Numbered from the stretch's first letter, positions 1-10,693 are shown. The stretch is DNA of 64,000 bases from Ornithodoros turicata (GCF_037126465.1 NC_088201.1:20816550-20880549), one strand, 5' to 3'. Notes: generated by a model not told the origin, from the sequence alone. Numbers and translations are program-made.

Positions 1-72
1 TGGCGAGTACGGAGGCCTACTGATTATGTTAAGATCTCGCCCAGGGTTCACGCTGGATTTTTCGGGGACTTA

Positions 73-535
73 GGCAGCCTTCACACGGGCCAACTCGGAC
101 CAACTATAACGAACATCTTGCGACAAACTTCGAGACGGTGCCGTCTGCATGTTCGCACTAACCAACTCGGCGGCTCCGCCCACAAACAACCTTTACGTCA
201 GCTTATTTCGCAAAGAGAGCAACATTCTCTTAAAAAAATGCCTGTTGGATGGTCTGGAATTCGTTAAAAAATTCTCAGTTGCGCCAAGTAGTCACACGAA
301 CGAACTGGCATCGCCATCGGAAGTGGACCTCCGGCAGTTTGGTCTATGTGGTCTACGTATGCGGTCATGTGGCAATGCTACTCTCGCTGATTGGTCGATG
401 TACGAGCAACTTGTTTTCGCTCGGCTACGGGTTCCCACCAACTCGAACTCGAGTTGGTAATTGGTTGGTGTGTCGGCCGATTGCCACCAACTCCAAACAA
501 CTTGGTGCAGAAAGTTGGCCGGTGCGAACGCTGCC
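73..535. mobile_element. PIF/Harbinger-like MITE, TSD TTA
   Basis: A 463-bp non-autonomous DNA transposon. The left end reads GGCAGCCTTCACACGGGCC and the right end, read inward, GGCAGCGTTCGCACCGGCC. Over 23 bases the ends differ at about three positions. The element is flanked on both sides by TTA (70-72 and 536-538), a 3-bp duplication of the TWA type used by PIF/Harbinger elements. The interior has short overlapping open frames on both strands but none resembles a transposase. Family assignment is inferred from duplication and end structure; the boundaries are seen directly. Confidence 0.75.
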
Positions 536-538
536 TTA

Positions 539-956
539 GTGAAGTACACCACGGCGCTCGTGGCCTCCTAGAGTTTCTTTTTGGCATTCGTTTCTTTTCC
601 GTGCTCACCCACACACGACCTTGTTCCGAGTGTGTTGCTCCACACCTGAAGGTATACGCAGATTTAATGCGTGGGGGGGGGGGGGGGGATATATCGGCGT
701 GGCCTGTTCAACGCCTTTACAGTGTGTACAGTGTCGCGCCCAGCGCATGGCGGTCGGCACGACGTTTCTCACGCTTTTGATTAAGACACCGTGGTGTCCC
801 TTTTGCGGGTATCGGTAGGCAGCTATCCAACTAGTGATACTTGTAGGGCGTGACATATGTAGGACACTGGACATACTAGCGTATGATACTATAGTCAATT
901 TTACTCGCCGGTAACAATTTACATTCGGTAGCAGGATCGCAAGAACAATGCAGGTA
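539..956. other. unique DNA with a 16-G tract
   Basis: No gene or recognisable repeat. A run of 16 G lies at 673-688. Open frames here are short, overlap on both strands and show no family motif. Confidence 0.5.
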
Positions 957-1010
957 TGTACAGAAAAAGAAAAGAAATAGATTTCTCTATTTCTTTTCTT
1001 TTTCTGTACA
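957..1010. repeat. perfect 24-bp-arm hairpin, purine/pyrimidine
   Basis: Two perfect 24-nt arms (957-980 and 987-1010) around a 6-nt loop. The left arm is almost all purine apart from its TGTACAG end. TGTACAG recurs just downstream near 1031. No terminal duplication marks it as a transposon. Confidence 0.85.
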
Positions 1011-1114
1011 TTTTCATAAAAGAAAGAAAGTGTACAGAGTACGAGCCACAACTACTTGCCGTCCTTGTCTGGCTTTACACTTGAGAAGGGTTAAGGATTG
1101 TGCTGGTATTGAGA

Positions 1115-1217
1115 CATCTGAGCTGAGAGCGCAAGAAACACGGACGAAGAACGGAGAAACAGAAACTGTCTGTTTCTCCGTTCTTCGTCCGTGTTTCTTG
1201 CGCTCTCAGCTCAGATG
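1115..1217. repeat. perfect 49-bp-arm hairpin
   Basis: Left arm 1115-1163 and right arm 1169-1217 are exact reverse complements (49 of 49) with a 5-nt loop. The 11-mer TGGCTTTACAC lies about 45 bases before the left arm and overlaps the end of the right arm. It could be a fresh inverted duplication, a hairpin-RNA source or a fold-back sequencing artefact; the sequence alone does not decide. Confidence 0.9.
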
Positions 1218-2555
1218 GCTTTACACCTTGGGATTCCGGAACCTAGCGTGGGGAACGAGTTTGTTGACTTCTCTCGAAGCCTTCTGCTTCGTCTGCCGCT
1301 AATTCATATACAGACTGGAAGTTGCCGCAGTCATAAACATGGTTAATTTCGCGTCGGTACCAGCCGAGGAACCCCTGAATGCAGAATTCACAATAGCTAA
1401 ACTCGAGACAGTCATTCATACTTACAGGCGTTATTCAGCGCCACAGGTGCAGATGGCATAACTTATGAATCCATTAGAAATTTGGGTTCGAAAGCCAGAA
1501 CTGTCCTTGTGGAGTCGGTAAACTGATTATGGATCAACGGGATAGTCCCTAGATCAATGCTCTTCGTTATCTCTGTGGGACATGGTGGGGAGCCACATGT
1601 CGCTCTATATGTTTGGCCTTCACTCGTCTCTAGTCCGACAAATGTTGGCACACCACTTGTCAGTCCTATACACGGTCTATGTGCAACATCCGAAACTTCT
1701 CTACAGCTTAGCCAGACAAGGAGCGCGAAGATTCATTAGAGTACCAACAACTACACCGAACCTGCTGGTTTTGGCTTAAGCACGGGGGCCGACCGTACAG
1801 ACACTTCGCGTAATCATTTCGACGTTACACTCGTCTAGAAATACGTCACAAGACACATCCTCTAACACAGGGGTCGGGTACCTTTGCAAATCTAAGGGCC
1901 ACATGTCACCCCCCCCCTCCCCCTCCCCCTCGTCGATTTTTTCCAGGGGCCGCAGAACATATCTGAAACCGTTTCAAAGTAAGAGCTGAAAATTCCTTTA
2001 ACTATTACTTTTTAAGCGTAATGTACTGAAAGCTCGCATTTTCCGTGGCTTGTTGTATTCACAAAGTTATGGTAAGACAGTACAACAAACAGCTTTTGTT
2101 CGCTTTATTAAGAGCGCGAAAGGCAACGCAGAGCGCGCGCTTTTGCCTGAGGAATTCGCTCGCCGTGCCGCGCACTCTGCCAAGTCAGCCCAGTCTTCGA
2201 TAACCTCTCCTCAAGCCCATAACCAATGGCAACTCCGAAGCATCGGAATTTTTATCGCGCTCTTGGTCTGCGCTGGGCCGCCACAGCAGCGCAACTGGGC
2301 CGCAAGCGGCCCGCGGGTTCCCGACCCCTGCTCTAACACATGCAATTGATCGCCTATTCCATTCAGGTGTCCATAACTACGTAATGCCACTCAGGCGCGA
2401 AATCCCACTTCATAGGTCATTCCCAAGCGCGTTGTGGATGGATCCCATGGATCCAGAAACAACCAGTTGTACGCCTTTAATTTTATATCCAAGAAAGGTA
2501 CTGCATTATACATGGCTAAAACAGCTTACCATAGAATACATTACATAAAAAAATT
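1218..2555. other. unique DNA, no gene seen
   Basis: Contains a C-rich simple tract (about 1910-1932). Several open frames of 60-99 codons are present but overlap on both strands and have no recognisable domain. No terminal repeats or tRNA-like sequence were found. Confidence 0.5.
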
Positions 2556-2561
2556 AGAAAA

Positions 2562-2634
2562 GAGACTAGGGAGACGACGAAAAACGAACACACACAGACG
2601 AAGTCTCAAAATTCGTCGTCTCCCATATAGTCTC
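2562..2634. repeat. imperfect hairpin, ~20-bp arms
   Basis: GAGACTAGGGAGACGACGAA at 2562 pairs with the complement ending at 2634, with three extra bases in the right arm and a loop of about 29 nt. The pairing can be extended on the outside by A-rich/T-rich flanks. It lies just upstream of the LINE relic and shares its GACGA-rich character with the hairpin at 1115-1217. Confidence 0.7.
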
Positions 2635-2739
2635 GTTGTTCTGTTTTCTTTTCTTTTTTCTTTTTCATTATGTATTCTAGTCGCCAGCCCGCTTGCTTCC
2701 TAGCCATTCTTTCGTTACCATAATGGACGACTACAGAGC

Positions 2740-3720
2740 AGCAAGGCGGATATTTACGCATGCGTCGAGAACCCCAAACAGGTCATCCTGCGCTTTCTAC
2801 ATTGAGCTGTGGTATTCAACATGCCGCTCAATGTTCCACCCCGCATCGGACACTGCAGCAGAATTATATGGGATTCTCAGCTCCACTCGGTGTGTCGCCA
2901 CTGTATCAGCCATTGAGTCCTGGGTTACCTTAGTGACTCCAAAAGTGGCCTTACATTGCTTTGCACTGCGAAGGAAACCACCATCCTTTCATTTGTGGTA
3001 CGGCACATCATCACTGCGTACACCGAGGCTCTCGACAAAGGGCACGACATCCGGCTATGGTGAATACCGGGACATGCGGGCACCCACGACAACGAAGTAA
3101 TTGACCGCCTTGCTTTAGATGTTCACCAGCACGTGCCCACACACTAAACCTATTTTACAGCTGCTATGCGACACGTATTTTAGGTCTTCTACGAAGCCGA
3201 CTGATAAAAACTGATTGGTTGGACTTGAGGGAACCAACGTCAACTGCTCTACGGGATATATCCCCATCTAACATGTAGAATGACTTAAAGGATGCCCAGC
3301 TACTTCACTGGTTCCGGTTGAGCGTTCCCCCTTGGTCACGCGTTCCTACACCGTACCGGTATACGCCCCCACCAGACCGCACCCTATGCAGTGTGCTAGA
3401 GGACATCGACGAGCACATACCGCTCAGCTGCGAGAGATACACAACAAGTCGTGAAGTGCTACAGGGTGCATTGTACAGATACTATAACGGACATCTTGAC
3501 ATCAAGAAAGTACTGGGCGACTGGCCAGGTGGTGGTGGTGGTGGTGGTGATAGGGCTTGCCGTTGTCGGCCTCACGTATGTGGAGGCGACTGGCCAGCTG
3601 GCTGTATCGACAAGCTGTGCTCCAATCCGTGATCTCCTTCCTCAGGACCCCTGTGGAACACAAATCATTCTAGAAATCTGGTAGCGAAACCCGACACCAC
3701 GAGAGAATACAGCCGAAATT
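2740..3720 (+). pseudogene. LINE relic: RNase H and C-terminal end of pol (I-like clade)
   Basis: Degenerate 3' part of a non-LTR retrotransposon. Reading across frames, 2840-2890 encodes DTAAELYGI, 2930-2945 SDSK, and 3030-3110 a GHDIRLW, IPGHAGTHDNE, DRLAL series. These are the conserved strands of the RNase H domain that I-group LINEs carry after reverse transcriptase. A C-terminal region follows (3318-3670) with EHIPLSCERY, a length of basic sequence, KKVLGDWP and, after an insertion, a VISFLRTP end. Stop codons and frameshifts make it inactive. The reverse transcriptase and endonuclease are absent. Similar 3' ends occur on the minus strand at 33800-34045 and 41930-42138. Clade assignment rests on the RNase H and is family knowledge. 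Confidence 0.8.
3529..3585 (-). mobile_element. SINE 3' tail insertion with 12-bp TSD
   Basis: A 57-bp insert splits the LINE relic. On the minus strand it reads GAGGCCGACAACGGCAAGCC followed by a (CAC)n tail, the 3' end of the tRNA-derived SINE family seen at 12208 and 20175. GCGACTGGCCAG occurs exactly on both sides (3517-3528 and 3586-3597), a target-site duplication as expected for target-primed reverse transcription. Removing the insert restores continuity of the LINE coding sequence (KVLGDW on one side). Confidence 0.88.
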
Positions 3721-4323
3721 TTTTCCATATAATTTTCCCTATGTAACACCATGCGGCGACAGAGAATGGCGTAGTTCGTGGGACTCTCGGTCCTTTTGGT
3801 ATCTGGGAACATGTACTGAATTGGAAAGTGGTACACATGTAAATTTGGTGTCCATTGATTCCTGAGACATTTTCAGGTGGCTTCTGCAACGGGATATGTT
3901 CATACTCGCAGTAGAAATAAATAAAAAAAAGACAAGACGTCTTCAAAGAGAGACGCCATTGTGTTTTTTCAGTGTTTCAAATGTCAACAGAAAAAAAAAG
4001 TTATTTCGAAATTTGAAGCCTCAGAAGCCACACATCTATGCGTCCTCCAATGAAACCGCCCGCGTTAGAATCTGTCGGCTGGCTGCCTAGGTAAAACCAC
4101 AGTCATGCTCTACAGAAAATGTACGGGAACGGAGAGCTGGTATGCCCGCTGGAGTATATAGGCGGCCCAACGTATAGAGTTGTGCCAACTTCATGCCTTT
4201 CTTCTTTTTTCAAATCAAATCAATCTAGGTTTTGACAGCACGGAGTAGGTGTCAAGCAAGCATAGAATAAAAAATCACGACATCTCAATCTAGAAATGTT
4301 GATGCAGAAGAGAGTGAGAGACT
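3721..4323. other. unique DNA between LINE relic and gypsy element
   Basis: No gene recognised. A TATATA-like motif lies at about 4155-4161 but nothing downstream supports transcription. Short open frames have no domain signal. Confidence 0.45.
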
Positions 4324-4467
4324 TGTAGGAGCGTGTTCTGCCGACGGCATCAGACAAAGCAAACGCGTGGGCAGGTGCACGGCAACTGAACTAACCGCCG
4401 GTGCCGCTCGGTTTTATTGAACGTGTGCACGATGACCGTATCGATGTGACGCATCAGTGCTGCTACA
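4324..4467 (-). repeat. downstream LTR of gypsy element 1
   Basis: 144 bp, TGTAG...CTACA termini. On the minus strand it contains AATAAA (complement of 4413-4418), a plausible polyadenylation signal. It aligns over its length with 7310-7984 once the MITE at 7414-7945 is removed. Both copies share GCAAACGCGTGGGCAGG and the stretch GATGTGACGCATCAGTGCTG. Confidence 0.8.
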
Positions 4468-4474
4468 GTTGTCT

Positions 4475-5505
4475 CCCCCCCCCCCCCCCTGGAGACTGTC
4501 AGGAGCGGAGCGGACGACAGACAAACGGTTTGGCCTAAGAGACGGTGAGTGCGGAGCGGCTCGACGACAGGCGGGAGGCTCGACGACGAAGGAGAGTAAG
4601 CGTCGACATCCAAAAAAGCATGCTGCACCCGGTCCAAGGAGATGACGTTCTTGCGACCGGCGCAATCGATGGTGATCGTCTAGTCAGTGCGGGACAAAAC
4701 GGGCTAGGGGTCAACATAGTGCGGGGAGAGGGGCTTGCGGATAGAGTCGTGGCGCGTGCAGGTGGGGAGGTCCTGGTGGACGAAGATGCTGAAGCAAGGC
4801 AGGCGGCGTGGGGGAGGTGGGGTGGGGGCGGACCTCTGGAAGTACAGGCGCAGGTCCTGAACGTAGTCGGCGGGAGAAACAGTGGCGGAAGGATCATGGG
4901 AAGCGAGAAGTCGCCGGGAAGGCGCAGTGTGGAGCCGAAGACCAAGTCGGCAGCGGAACAGGCCATGTCCTGCTTGAGGGCCGAGTGGATGCCCAACAGA
5001 ACCAGGGGAAGGTTGTCGACCCAGGTAATCCGGGGTCGCGCTCAACGAGGCCATTTGAGGCTGGGTGGTAGGCCGACGTACGCATATGGTGAACGCCCAG
5101 TAGATGCGTAAGTCGCCGGAAAAGGGCACTCTGGAATTGTCCGCCCTGGTCGGTGGTGAGACGGGCGGCGCAGCCAAAGCGCGCGATCCAGGTCGCAACA
5201 AGGGCGTGAGCGACGGTGTCGGCGGTTGCATCGGGCAGAGGTACCGCATCCGGTCAGCTAGTATAGCGGTCGATGATGGTGAGGAGGTAAAGCTGGCCCC
5301 AGCAAGGAGGTAGCGGACCAACAAGGTCGATATGCTAACGCTGGACGCGGAAATCAGGCAGCGGAAACTGATGGACGGGGGTCTTCGTGTGACGGCCGAT
5401 CTTCGCCCGTTGGCAGGAGCAGAGGCTCGCGTCCAGCGCCGCACATCTGCGTTCATGCATTGCCACACATAGCGGGACGAGAAAATCCGTTTCGTGGCCC
5501 GTATG
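4475..5505 (-). pseudogene. gypsy integrase, frameshifted
   Basis: Integrase portion of pol read in several frames on the minus strand. Visible pieces, N- to C-terminal: a zinc-binding-side segment with NADVRRW and CQRAKIGRHTKTP around 5380-5460, the core with HIDLVGPLPP near 5310, TTDQGGQFQS near 5150, and AYHPASNGLVER near 5050. The glutamate region is thus partly recognisable. A C-terminal part with SALKQDMACSAADLVFGS lies at about 4920-4990, and a chromodomain-less tail with DRVQHAFLD at about 4610-4640. At least four frame changes and a 15-C tract (4475-4489) make it non-functional. The reaction would be LTR end processing and strand transfer in the nucleus. Confidence 0.85.
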
Positions 5506-6300
5506 TTAGGGTGGTTGACATTGTGCAGGGGTTGGAATGCCGCGAAACGTAGTGCGCGCGCGGGGACCGACCGGTGACGTCGCAGACGAAAACAGGAAAG
5601 GAATCTTCCGCAGGCGAAGAGAGTGCTTCGACGGCTGGTCGGAAAGGGGCTGACGAAGCTCGTCGTCGTCGGTCTGCTCTCGAGCTAACGTGTCGAATGT
5701 GAGGATGGCCGAACAAGTGGCAGGCTCGATGCGTGACAGACCATCCGCTTTGGCGTTGTTTTCGCCATGGACAAAGCGAATATCCGTCGTGTACTCAGAG
5801 AAAAATGAGAGACGGCGGACATCTGTGGCGGAGTAGGTGCTTCGGTTGAAAACGAAGGCGAAGGTCAAAGGCTTGTGATCGGTGAGAACATGGAATTGTC
5901 AGCCCTCGAGGTAAGGCTGGAAATTCTTGATGGAGGCGTAAATGGCCAAGAGCTCCCGACTGAAGGTGCTGTACTTCTCTTCGGATGGCTTAAGGTGCTG
6001 GGAGAAGAAAGCAAGCGGGGCCCATCCGATGACAGAGTCCTGTTGGACCACGGTACCCAAGGCGTAACGGGAGGCATCGACCACAAGGTGCGTATGCCGA
6101 TGGGGGGGGGGGGGATGCATAAGCATGGTAGCTTCGGTGAGGGCAGATTTGGCCTTGTGGAAAACGTCTATAGTCTCGGAGCTGGTGGTGAGGGGTGTGT
6201 CAGCCTTCGTTTGCGCGCGCAGCAAATCCGTGAGAGGTCTGAGCAGGGCGACGCAGTGCGGAATGAATCGGCGGTGAAAGTTTATGAGGCATGAGAATTC
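5506..6300 (-). pseudogene. gypsy RNase H, frameshifted
   Basis: Continues directly from the reverse transcriptase. The connection region has FHRRFIPHCVALLRPLTDLL (about 6230-6290). The RNase H part has VVDASRYALGTVVQQ (about 6040-6090), FFSQHLKPSEEKYSTFSREL (about 5935-5995) and, after a frame change, TDIRFVHGENNAKADGLSRI near 5720-5790. A G-tract at 6102-6114 interrupts the proline/histidine-rich hinge. Frame changes show it is a pseudogene. Confidence 0.87.
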
Positions 6301-6890
6301 TCTGAGCTTGCGCAGCGAAGATAGTACGGGAAGTCTTGCACAGCCCGAACTTTGGAGGGAAGCCAAAAATGCATTTGCCTGGGTTGATCACGGGGTCGTG
6401 CTCGTAAAGACGCTGAAAGAGTTGGCGCAGGTGAAAGTCGTACTCTTGGGGATTCTTGCTTCCGAAGCAGGTCATCGAAGTAGGCAAAGACGAAGGAGAG
6501 ACCTCGTATTACTTCATTAAGAAATCGCTGGACGGTCCGCGGCGCGTTCCGGAGGCCGAAGTACATGCGTACGAATTCGAACAAGCCAAAGGGTGTCGTA
6601 ATGGCGGTCTTCGCTGTGTCTTCGGGTGCTACAGGGATCTGATGATACGCCTTAACAAGGTCATAGGTAAAGTCATAGATGTGGGGTAAAGAATATTGTT
6701 CCATGACGGTGTGGGCGTTAAGGGCTCTGTAGTCGTCGTAAGGGCGCCAGTCGCCGGGATCCTTTATAGGTATGATATGTAAGGGCGAAGACCATTGACT
6801 TGATGAAGGCCGAATGAAACCAAGCTGAAGCATATGGGCGAACTCCCTGCGGGCAGTCTGGAGACGGTCGCCAAAAGTAGCCGCGGTCAT
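6282..6890 (-). pseudogene. gypsy reverse transcriptase fragment
   Basis: A 200-codon open stretch with the main RT blocks in order: [46 protein letters not shown] (the usual first residue of the block is G), [34 protein letters not shown] and the catalytic FAYFDDLL. The YxDD pair of aspartates is retained. After the catalytic motif the frame shifts, and the thumb region is read in other frames. Part of the palm between YDFTYDLV and KAYHQI is shortened compared with intact elements. Replicates the element RNA into DNA in intact relatives; here inactive. Confidence 0.9.
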
Positions 6891-7309
6891 GATGCAACGG
6901 GCGGTCCGGTGGTTTCAATGGGGTGCACCGCACCATGTTTGGGGGAAGCTTGCAAGTTGCAAGGCTTGGTGATGGCAGGAAAGTCGGCGATGACGGCAGC
7001 GTGTGGGGATGCAGGAAGCACGGTCCGAATTCCAGTACTCATCTGCCGCGCGGGCGAGCCAGAAACCGTGAGTGTGGTTGTAGCGTCGACAAGCTTCTTG
7101 CGGGAAAGTCTGATGTCGAGGCTGAAGTGTTGTAAAAAATCCGCCCCAAGGATGGTGTAAGGAACAGGAATGAGGCGAATCTTTTCCCCTACGGCGCCGA
7201 TGGTCTGGTTGTCCCCGCTGTCGTCGGTTTGAGAACAAGCCTGCTCTCCCGTAGCAGGAAGCGAAGGGACGTCCATCGGAACAGTGACTGAAATGTCCGG
7301 GACACCAAA
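6891..7309 (-). pseudogene. gypsy protease, C-terminal half
   Basis: Minus-strand frame open through 6887-7366. It shows the retropepsin end block TILGADFLQHFSLDI followed by a short linker to the RT. The catalytic D-S/T-G region that should lie some 60 residues upstream is not present, because the frame runs into the LTR. This indicates that gag and the protease N-terminus were deleted. Immediately inside the LTR the minus strand reads TTTGGTGTCCCGGAC, which might be a tRNA primer site, but this is uncertain. Confidence 0.75.
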
Positions 7310-7984
7310 TGTGGGAGCGTGTTCTGACGACGGAACCATACAAAGCAAACGCGTGGGCAGGGGCACGGCAACTGAACTAGCCGCCCGTGCCGCTCGGTTG
7401 AACGTTATACATGGGGTGCGTTTTCTTATTCAACTCTGGCAACTCCGAGTTACTCTCAGCCGGCGAAAAATAGCCAGAGCAGCCAGATTAGCGGAAATGA
7501 CGTCATAACTCTGCGGCGAAAATTAGCAAGAGTAGCCAGGGAGTGACAATTATACTCTACTCTGCTCTGAAGAAGGGTAGCCGTCGTTCTGACGTCACAC
7601 ACAAGCTGCTACCAACCGTCCTGTTGTTACCGTCCTGTTGACAGACAATATGGGTGGTGTCCAATTTCGAAATGTAGGACTGGTTAAAAACTGTCGAGCA
7701 TTTTCAAAATCTGCTGGAGTGCACGCATCTGCTTTAAGTTGTTAAACAGAGTGTCTGCCAGCACTTCCACATCGTCTCGCCCGTCAGGCCCACTGGTCAG
7801 GCCAGTCCGCCATTTTGAGCGCAGAGTAACTCTAGCCGTTCGAAAATTACGGTGAAAAGTGACTACTCTGGAGTCACGTGATGATAAAGGCTCTGACGTC
7901 GTTAGCCAACTCCTGGCTACTCGGGTTGAATAAGAAAACGCACCCATGATGACCGTAGCGATGTGACGCATCAGTGCTGCTACG
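7310..7984 (-). repeat. upstream LTR of gypsy element 1, split by a MITE
   Basis: About 140 bp of LTR in two parts (7310-7413 and 7946-7984) matching 4324-4467. The end at 7984 has G where the partner LTR has A, so the terminal CA (TG on minus) has decayed. Loss of the AATAAA stretch relative to the other LTR is visible near 7396. Confidence 0.75.
7414..7945. mobile_element. MITE nested in LTR, TSD ATG (Harbinger-like)
   Basis: 532 bp with near-perfect terminal inverted repeats GGGTGCGTTTTCTTATTCAA and its complement at 7926-7945. ATG flanks both ends (7411-7413, 7946-7948). The second LTR of the host element supplies the empty site around 4420-4435, where the two flanks join after allowing one ATG. 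A 3-bp duplication and GGG-type ends suggest PIF/Harbinger. Internal open frames do not resemble a transposase. Confidence 0.82.
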
Positions 7985-10310
7985 GACGCAAAAGATAATA
8001 ACTTCTTCTACTACTAACACTTCGACTAACGGTTGACGACCGTGCCATAACTTTATTTATTTTTCCGTGGGCAACTATCTGGTGGTATAATATTGAAGCT
8101 GACGATGGTGTTAATATAAAAGAGTGCGCAAGGAGATATATAGTGTTATTGTTTTAATCGACAAGTCATTTGAGATACCCATGTCTGAATTCAAATGGAT
8201 TCAGCAAACAGAGGACATTGTCGTTGTTTTTTTTTTTTTTTTTATAAAACGCCGGCATGCGGAGTGATAAAATGCTGCGGATAGAAATCGATGCACGTTG
8301 ACGGTCGACAAAACGTGTGAAAAGGCTGAAAGTCCGTACTGGCGCCATGCAGTTGGAAGCGAGCTATATCGACAACATTAGTCGGTCAATGAAAAAGCCT
8401 TCCCTCGTCACCTAACGACAAAATGAGCACCCGGTCCTTTTGTTTATCATTTGCCTTTTGAGTAGCCTTTATTACAGCATCTTTGCTTTATAGTAACAGC
8501 TACCGCGCACCTCCTGTCGCGTGTACAGCTTTCACACTTTGTTGGGCTTGTGTTCTACTTCCCCGCTATAAAAAGGGGCGACAAAATGTAAGAAGCAGCA
8601 ATTCCTGCGGACACAGTAGTAATGTACGCGAACAGCCCCCCAACAGCGAGCATCTGACGCTTCATTACACTATCGCTATTGTCATTATAATGTGAGCGTT
8701 TCCTCTTCAGCTTTTTTAGCTGTTCTCGTTGCAGGGGTGCAGCCGCTTTCTCCCTACGGAGGGCGCACGTGTCGTTGACAGAGAGCTGCTGTTTAGATTC
8801 CACTAATCTGGATTATCGTGTAAAACCGGGAGATATATCTCAACTCCCTGAACGGAGGGCATTTTGCGGGGGATTCATTTGCCCCGGAAGGAGATATCGG
8901 TGACGTGCGCAACATAAGACACTCGAAAGGAAATATGGAAATAGCGTGGCTTTCCGGTGATGAGCAGACGGGGCGAATGACAGTCCCCTTTATCTGCTGC
9001 GGTTCTGCAGGGCGTGCCACTAATGATACTCTGTCGTATCTGCAATCGAGGGTCCAAACTGCCCCACAAAGCTAATGGGTCCATGGTATATCCACTCGTG
9101 GTGGCAGCGTGCACTGTTTTGAAGTTAGTGTCGAAACTGTACGCAACTTGTGGACGCTATGAAGGTGAACATACGCGCACACATTCAACATAATGAAGAC
9201 AATGAGTTGAGGCCCTTATTTAAAAAAATGAAAGCCAGTTCGTGGAGTATAGAAATGGGAAATAGTGTACATTGGACAGATGTCTCAGCGGGTCTCTACA
9301 GTATGGGTTAAAGAGACAGAAGTCAGAGAGACAAGAGGTGGGTTAATGGGTTTAGATAGCAAGACTACCAGTTTCGTATTCCTCGTAGGATGGCGACTGC
9401 ACTCTGATAGAAAACAGATGAAGAGTTTCACTTCTTGTCGCGCAGTGCTTTGCTTCTCAGAGTTTTTTTTTTTTTTTTAAAGCTTTTCGGTCTCTGTCGG
9501 TTTATCTGCAGCAGTTACTCTGACAGTCTTACACTTTACTCTTAGACTCTTTCAGACAGTCTACATGCTGGAACTTTATATTTCAACTGCAGTACTCTTG
9601 AATTTGCATCATGCAAAGTGAAAAATTACTTTACGGAAGCCATCACTATCTTTCTATTTCCTCTTCGCCTTACACATACTTGTCTACGTCCCTTTTTATA
9701 CAATCTGCTGTTGTCATCTCGCCTCGACTTCAAAGGATACTCTGCTAGCACTTGCGTGAATGGCTCCGTTTTGAGTGGATATGCAGCGGCAGACAGACAC
9801 GCTACCATACTTTGGATTGGGTGGACTTTTTCTTTTCTTTTTTTTACCACACAGAACCCCGAAAGCTATCTACTGCACCAGAGATCTAGCGCACCACATG
9901 CAGCTAGGAGCGTGTTGCGCGGTGAAGCTTGTGATCGTGACTGACGGTGGAAAAATGTTATTCCTTTCTTGGTGTCTCTTTTACATGCATGGTAACCTGT
10001 GGCACTGTGGCGCCAGTATAAGCGTTTCAGGGGGAAAACGTGCATACAGGCATCCTGCATGCACGCTTTCACGACCATTGCCACGTGCGACCTTCGTCCA
10101 CAATCCGGTAACCACGAACACGGCCGGGCTCCCAGAAGCCAATGCTTCTTGGAGCAGAGAAGAGATGGCGCGACAGTTGCGCCTAGTCAATGCAAGGGCA
10201 TATACCTTATGCGCCCGGGGGACTCGGCGTGTTCGCATCCCACAGATACACAGTCACAGTTCAACAAAACAAGCATTTTTCTCTCTCACGTACTTTCATA
10301 TCTATATCGT
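7985..10310. other. unique DNA with T tracts, no gene seen
   Basis: Long T runs at about 8226-8243 and 9463-9478 and a purine/pyrimidine patchy region. Open frames up to 179 codons (about 9775-10314) overlap frames on the other strand, show no domain and are not accepted as genes. No terminal repeats were recognised. Confidence 0.45.
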
Positions 10311-10360
10311 CTGACGGTTGGTTCTGAACGTGTTATGCGGTGATGTTCTGTTTTTAGAAC
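10311..10360. repeat. family A right-end fragment
   Basis: About 50 bp matching the outer right arm of family A (GTTATGCGGTGATGTTCTG and the TTTTTAGA end), orphaned. Confidence 0.6.
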
Positions 10361-10693
10361 CGACAGGCAGATCGCTCGGTGAAGACCCGCCGCCACCATC
10401 ATCTCTTCTCAGAGGGTAGGCATTAGGCAATGCTCCGTCCACGGTTGCGTACGTGTGTTGGGGGTGGATGTGGCACATAAACCTCCTTTACTTTCACCTC
10501 GGTGAGTCAATGGTTCTCACATTCCAGGAACCAGGACCCACCAGATGCGTGATGATGATGATGAAAGCTGAAGAATCCCATTTTGAAATCCACTGCGCTT
10601 GGCTGATATCAAATTAATGTCTTGATGTCAAGGCGAACCGTTACGCAGAGTCATATCGTTGTCACTCCTGATTTGTGGAAAGCGCGGGGCGTA

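Larger units (their letters stand above)
4324..7984 (-). mobile_element. decayed Ty3/gypsy LTR retrotransposon lacking gag
   Basis: Minus-strand element bounded by two related ~140-bp terminal repeats that begin TGTAGCAGC and end CTCCTACA, giving the TG...CA ends and 5-bp inverted termini of LTRs. The order on the minus strand is LTR, protease remnant, reverse transcriptase, RNase H, integrase, LTR, the Ty3/gypsy order. The body between repeats is only about 2.84 kb and contains no gag or zinc knuckle; the first half of the protease is also missing. Several frameshifts and stops break pol. No clear 5-bp host duplication could be identified, so the outer limits are set by the repeats. The upstream LTR carries a nested MITE. 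Non-functional. Confidence 0.88.

Noticed and set aside
605..1051. 148-codon minus-strand frame
   Set aside because: It crosses the 957-1010 hairpin and a G tract; no domain, and it overlaps several other frames.
4149..4170. TATA-box promoter at TATATAGG
   Set aside because: No downstream gene; only a decayed gypsy element on the opposite strand follows.
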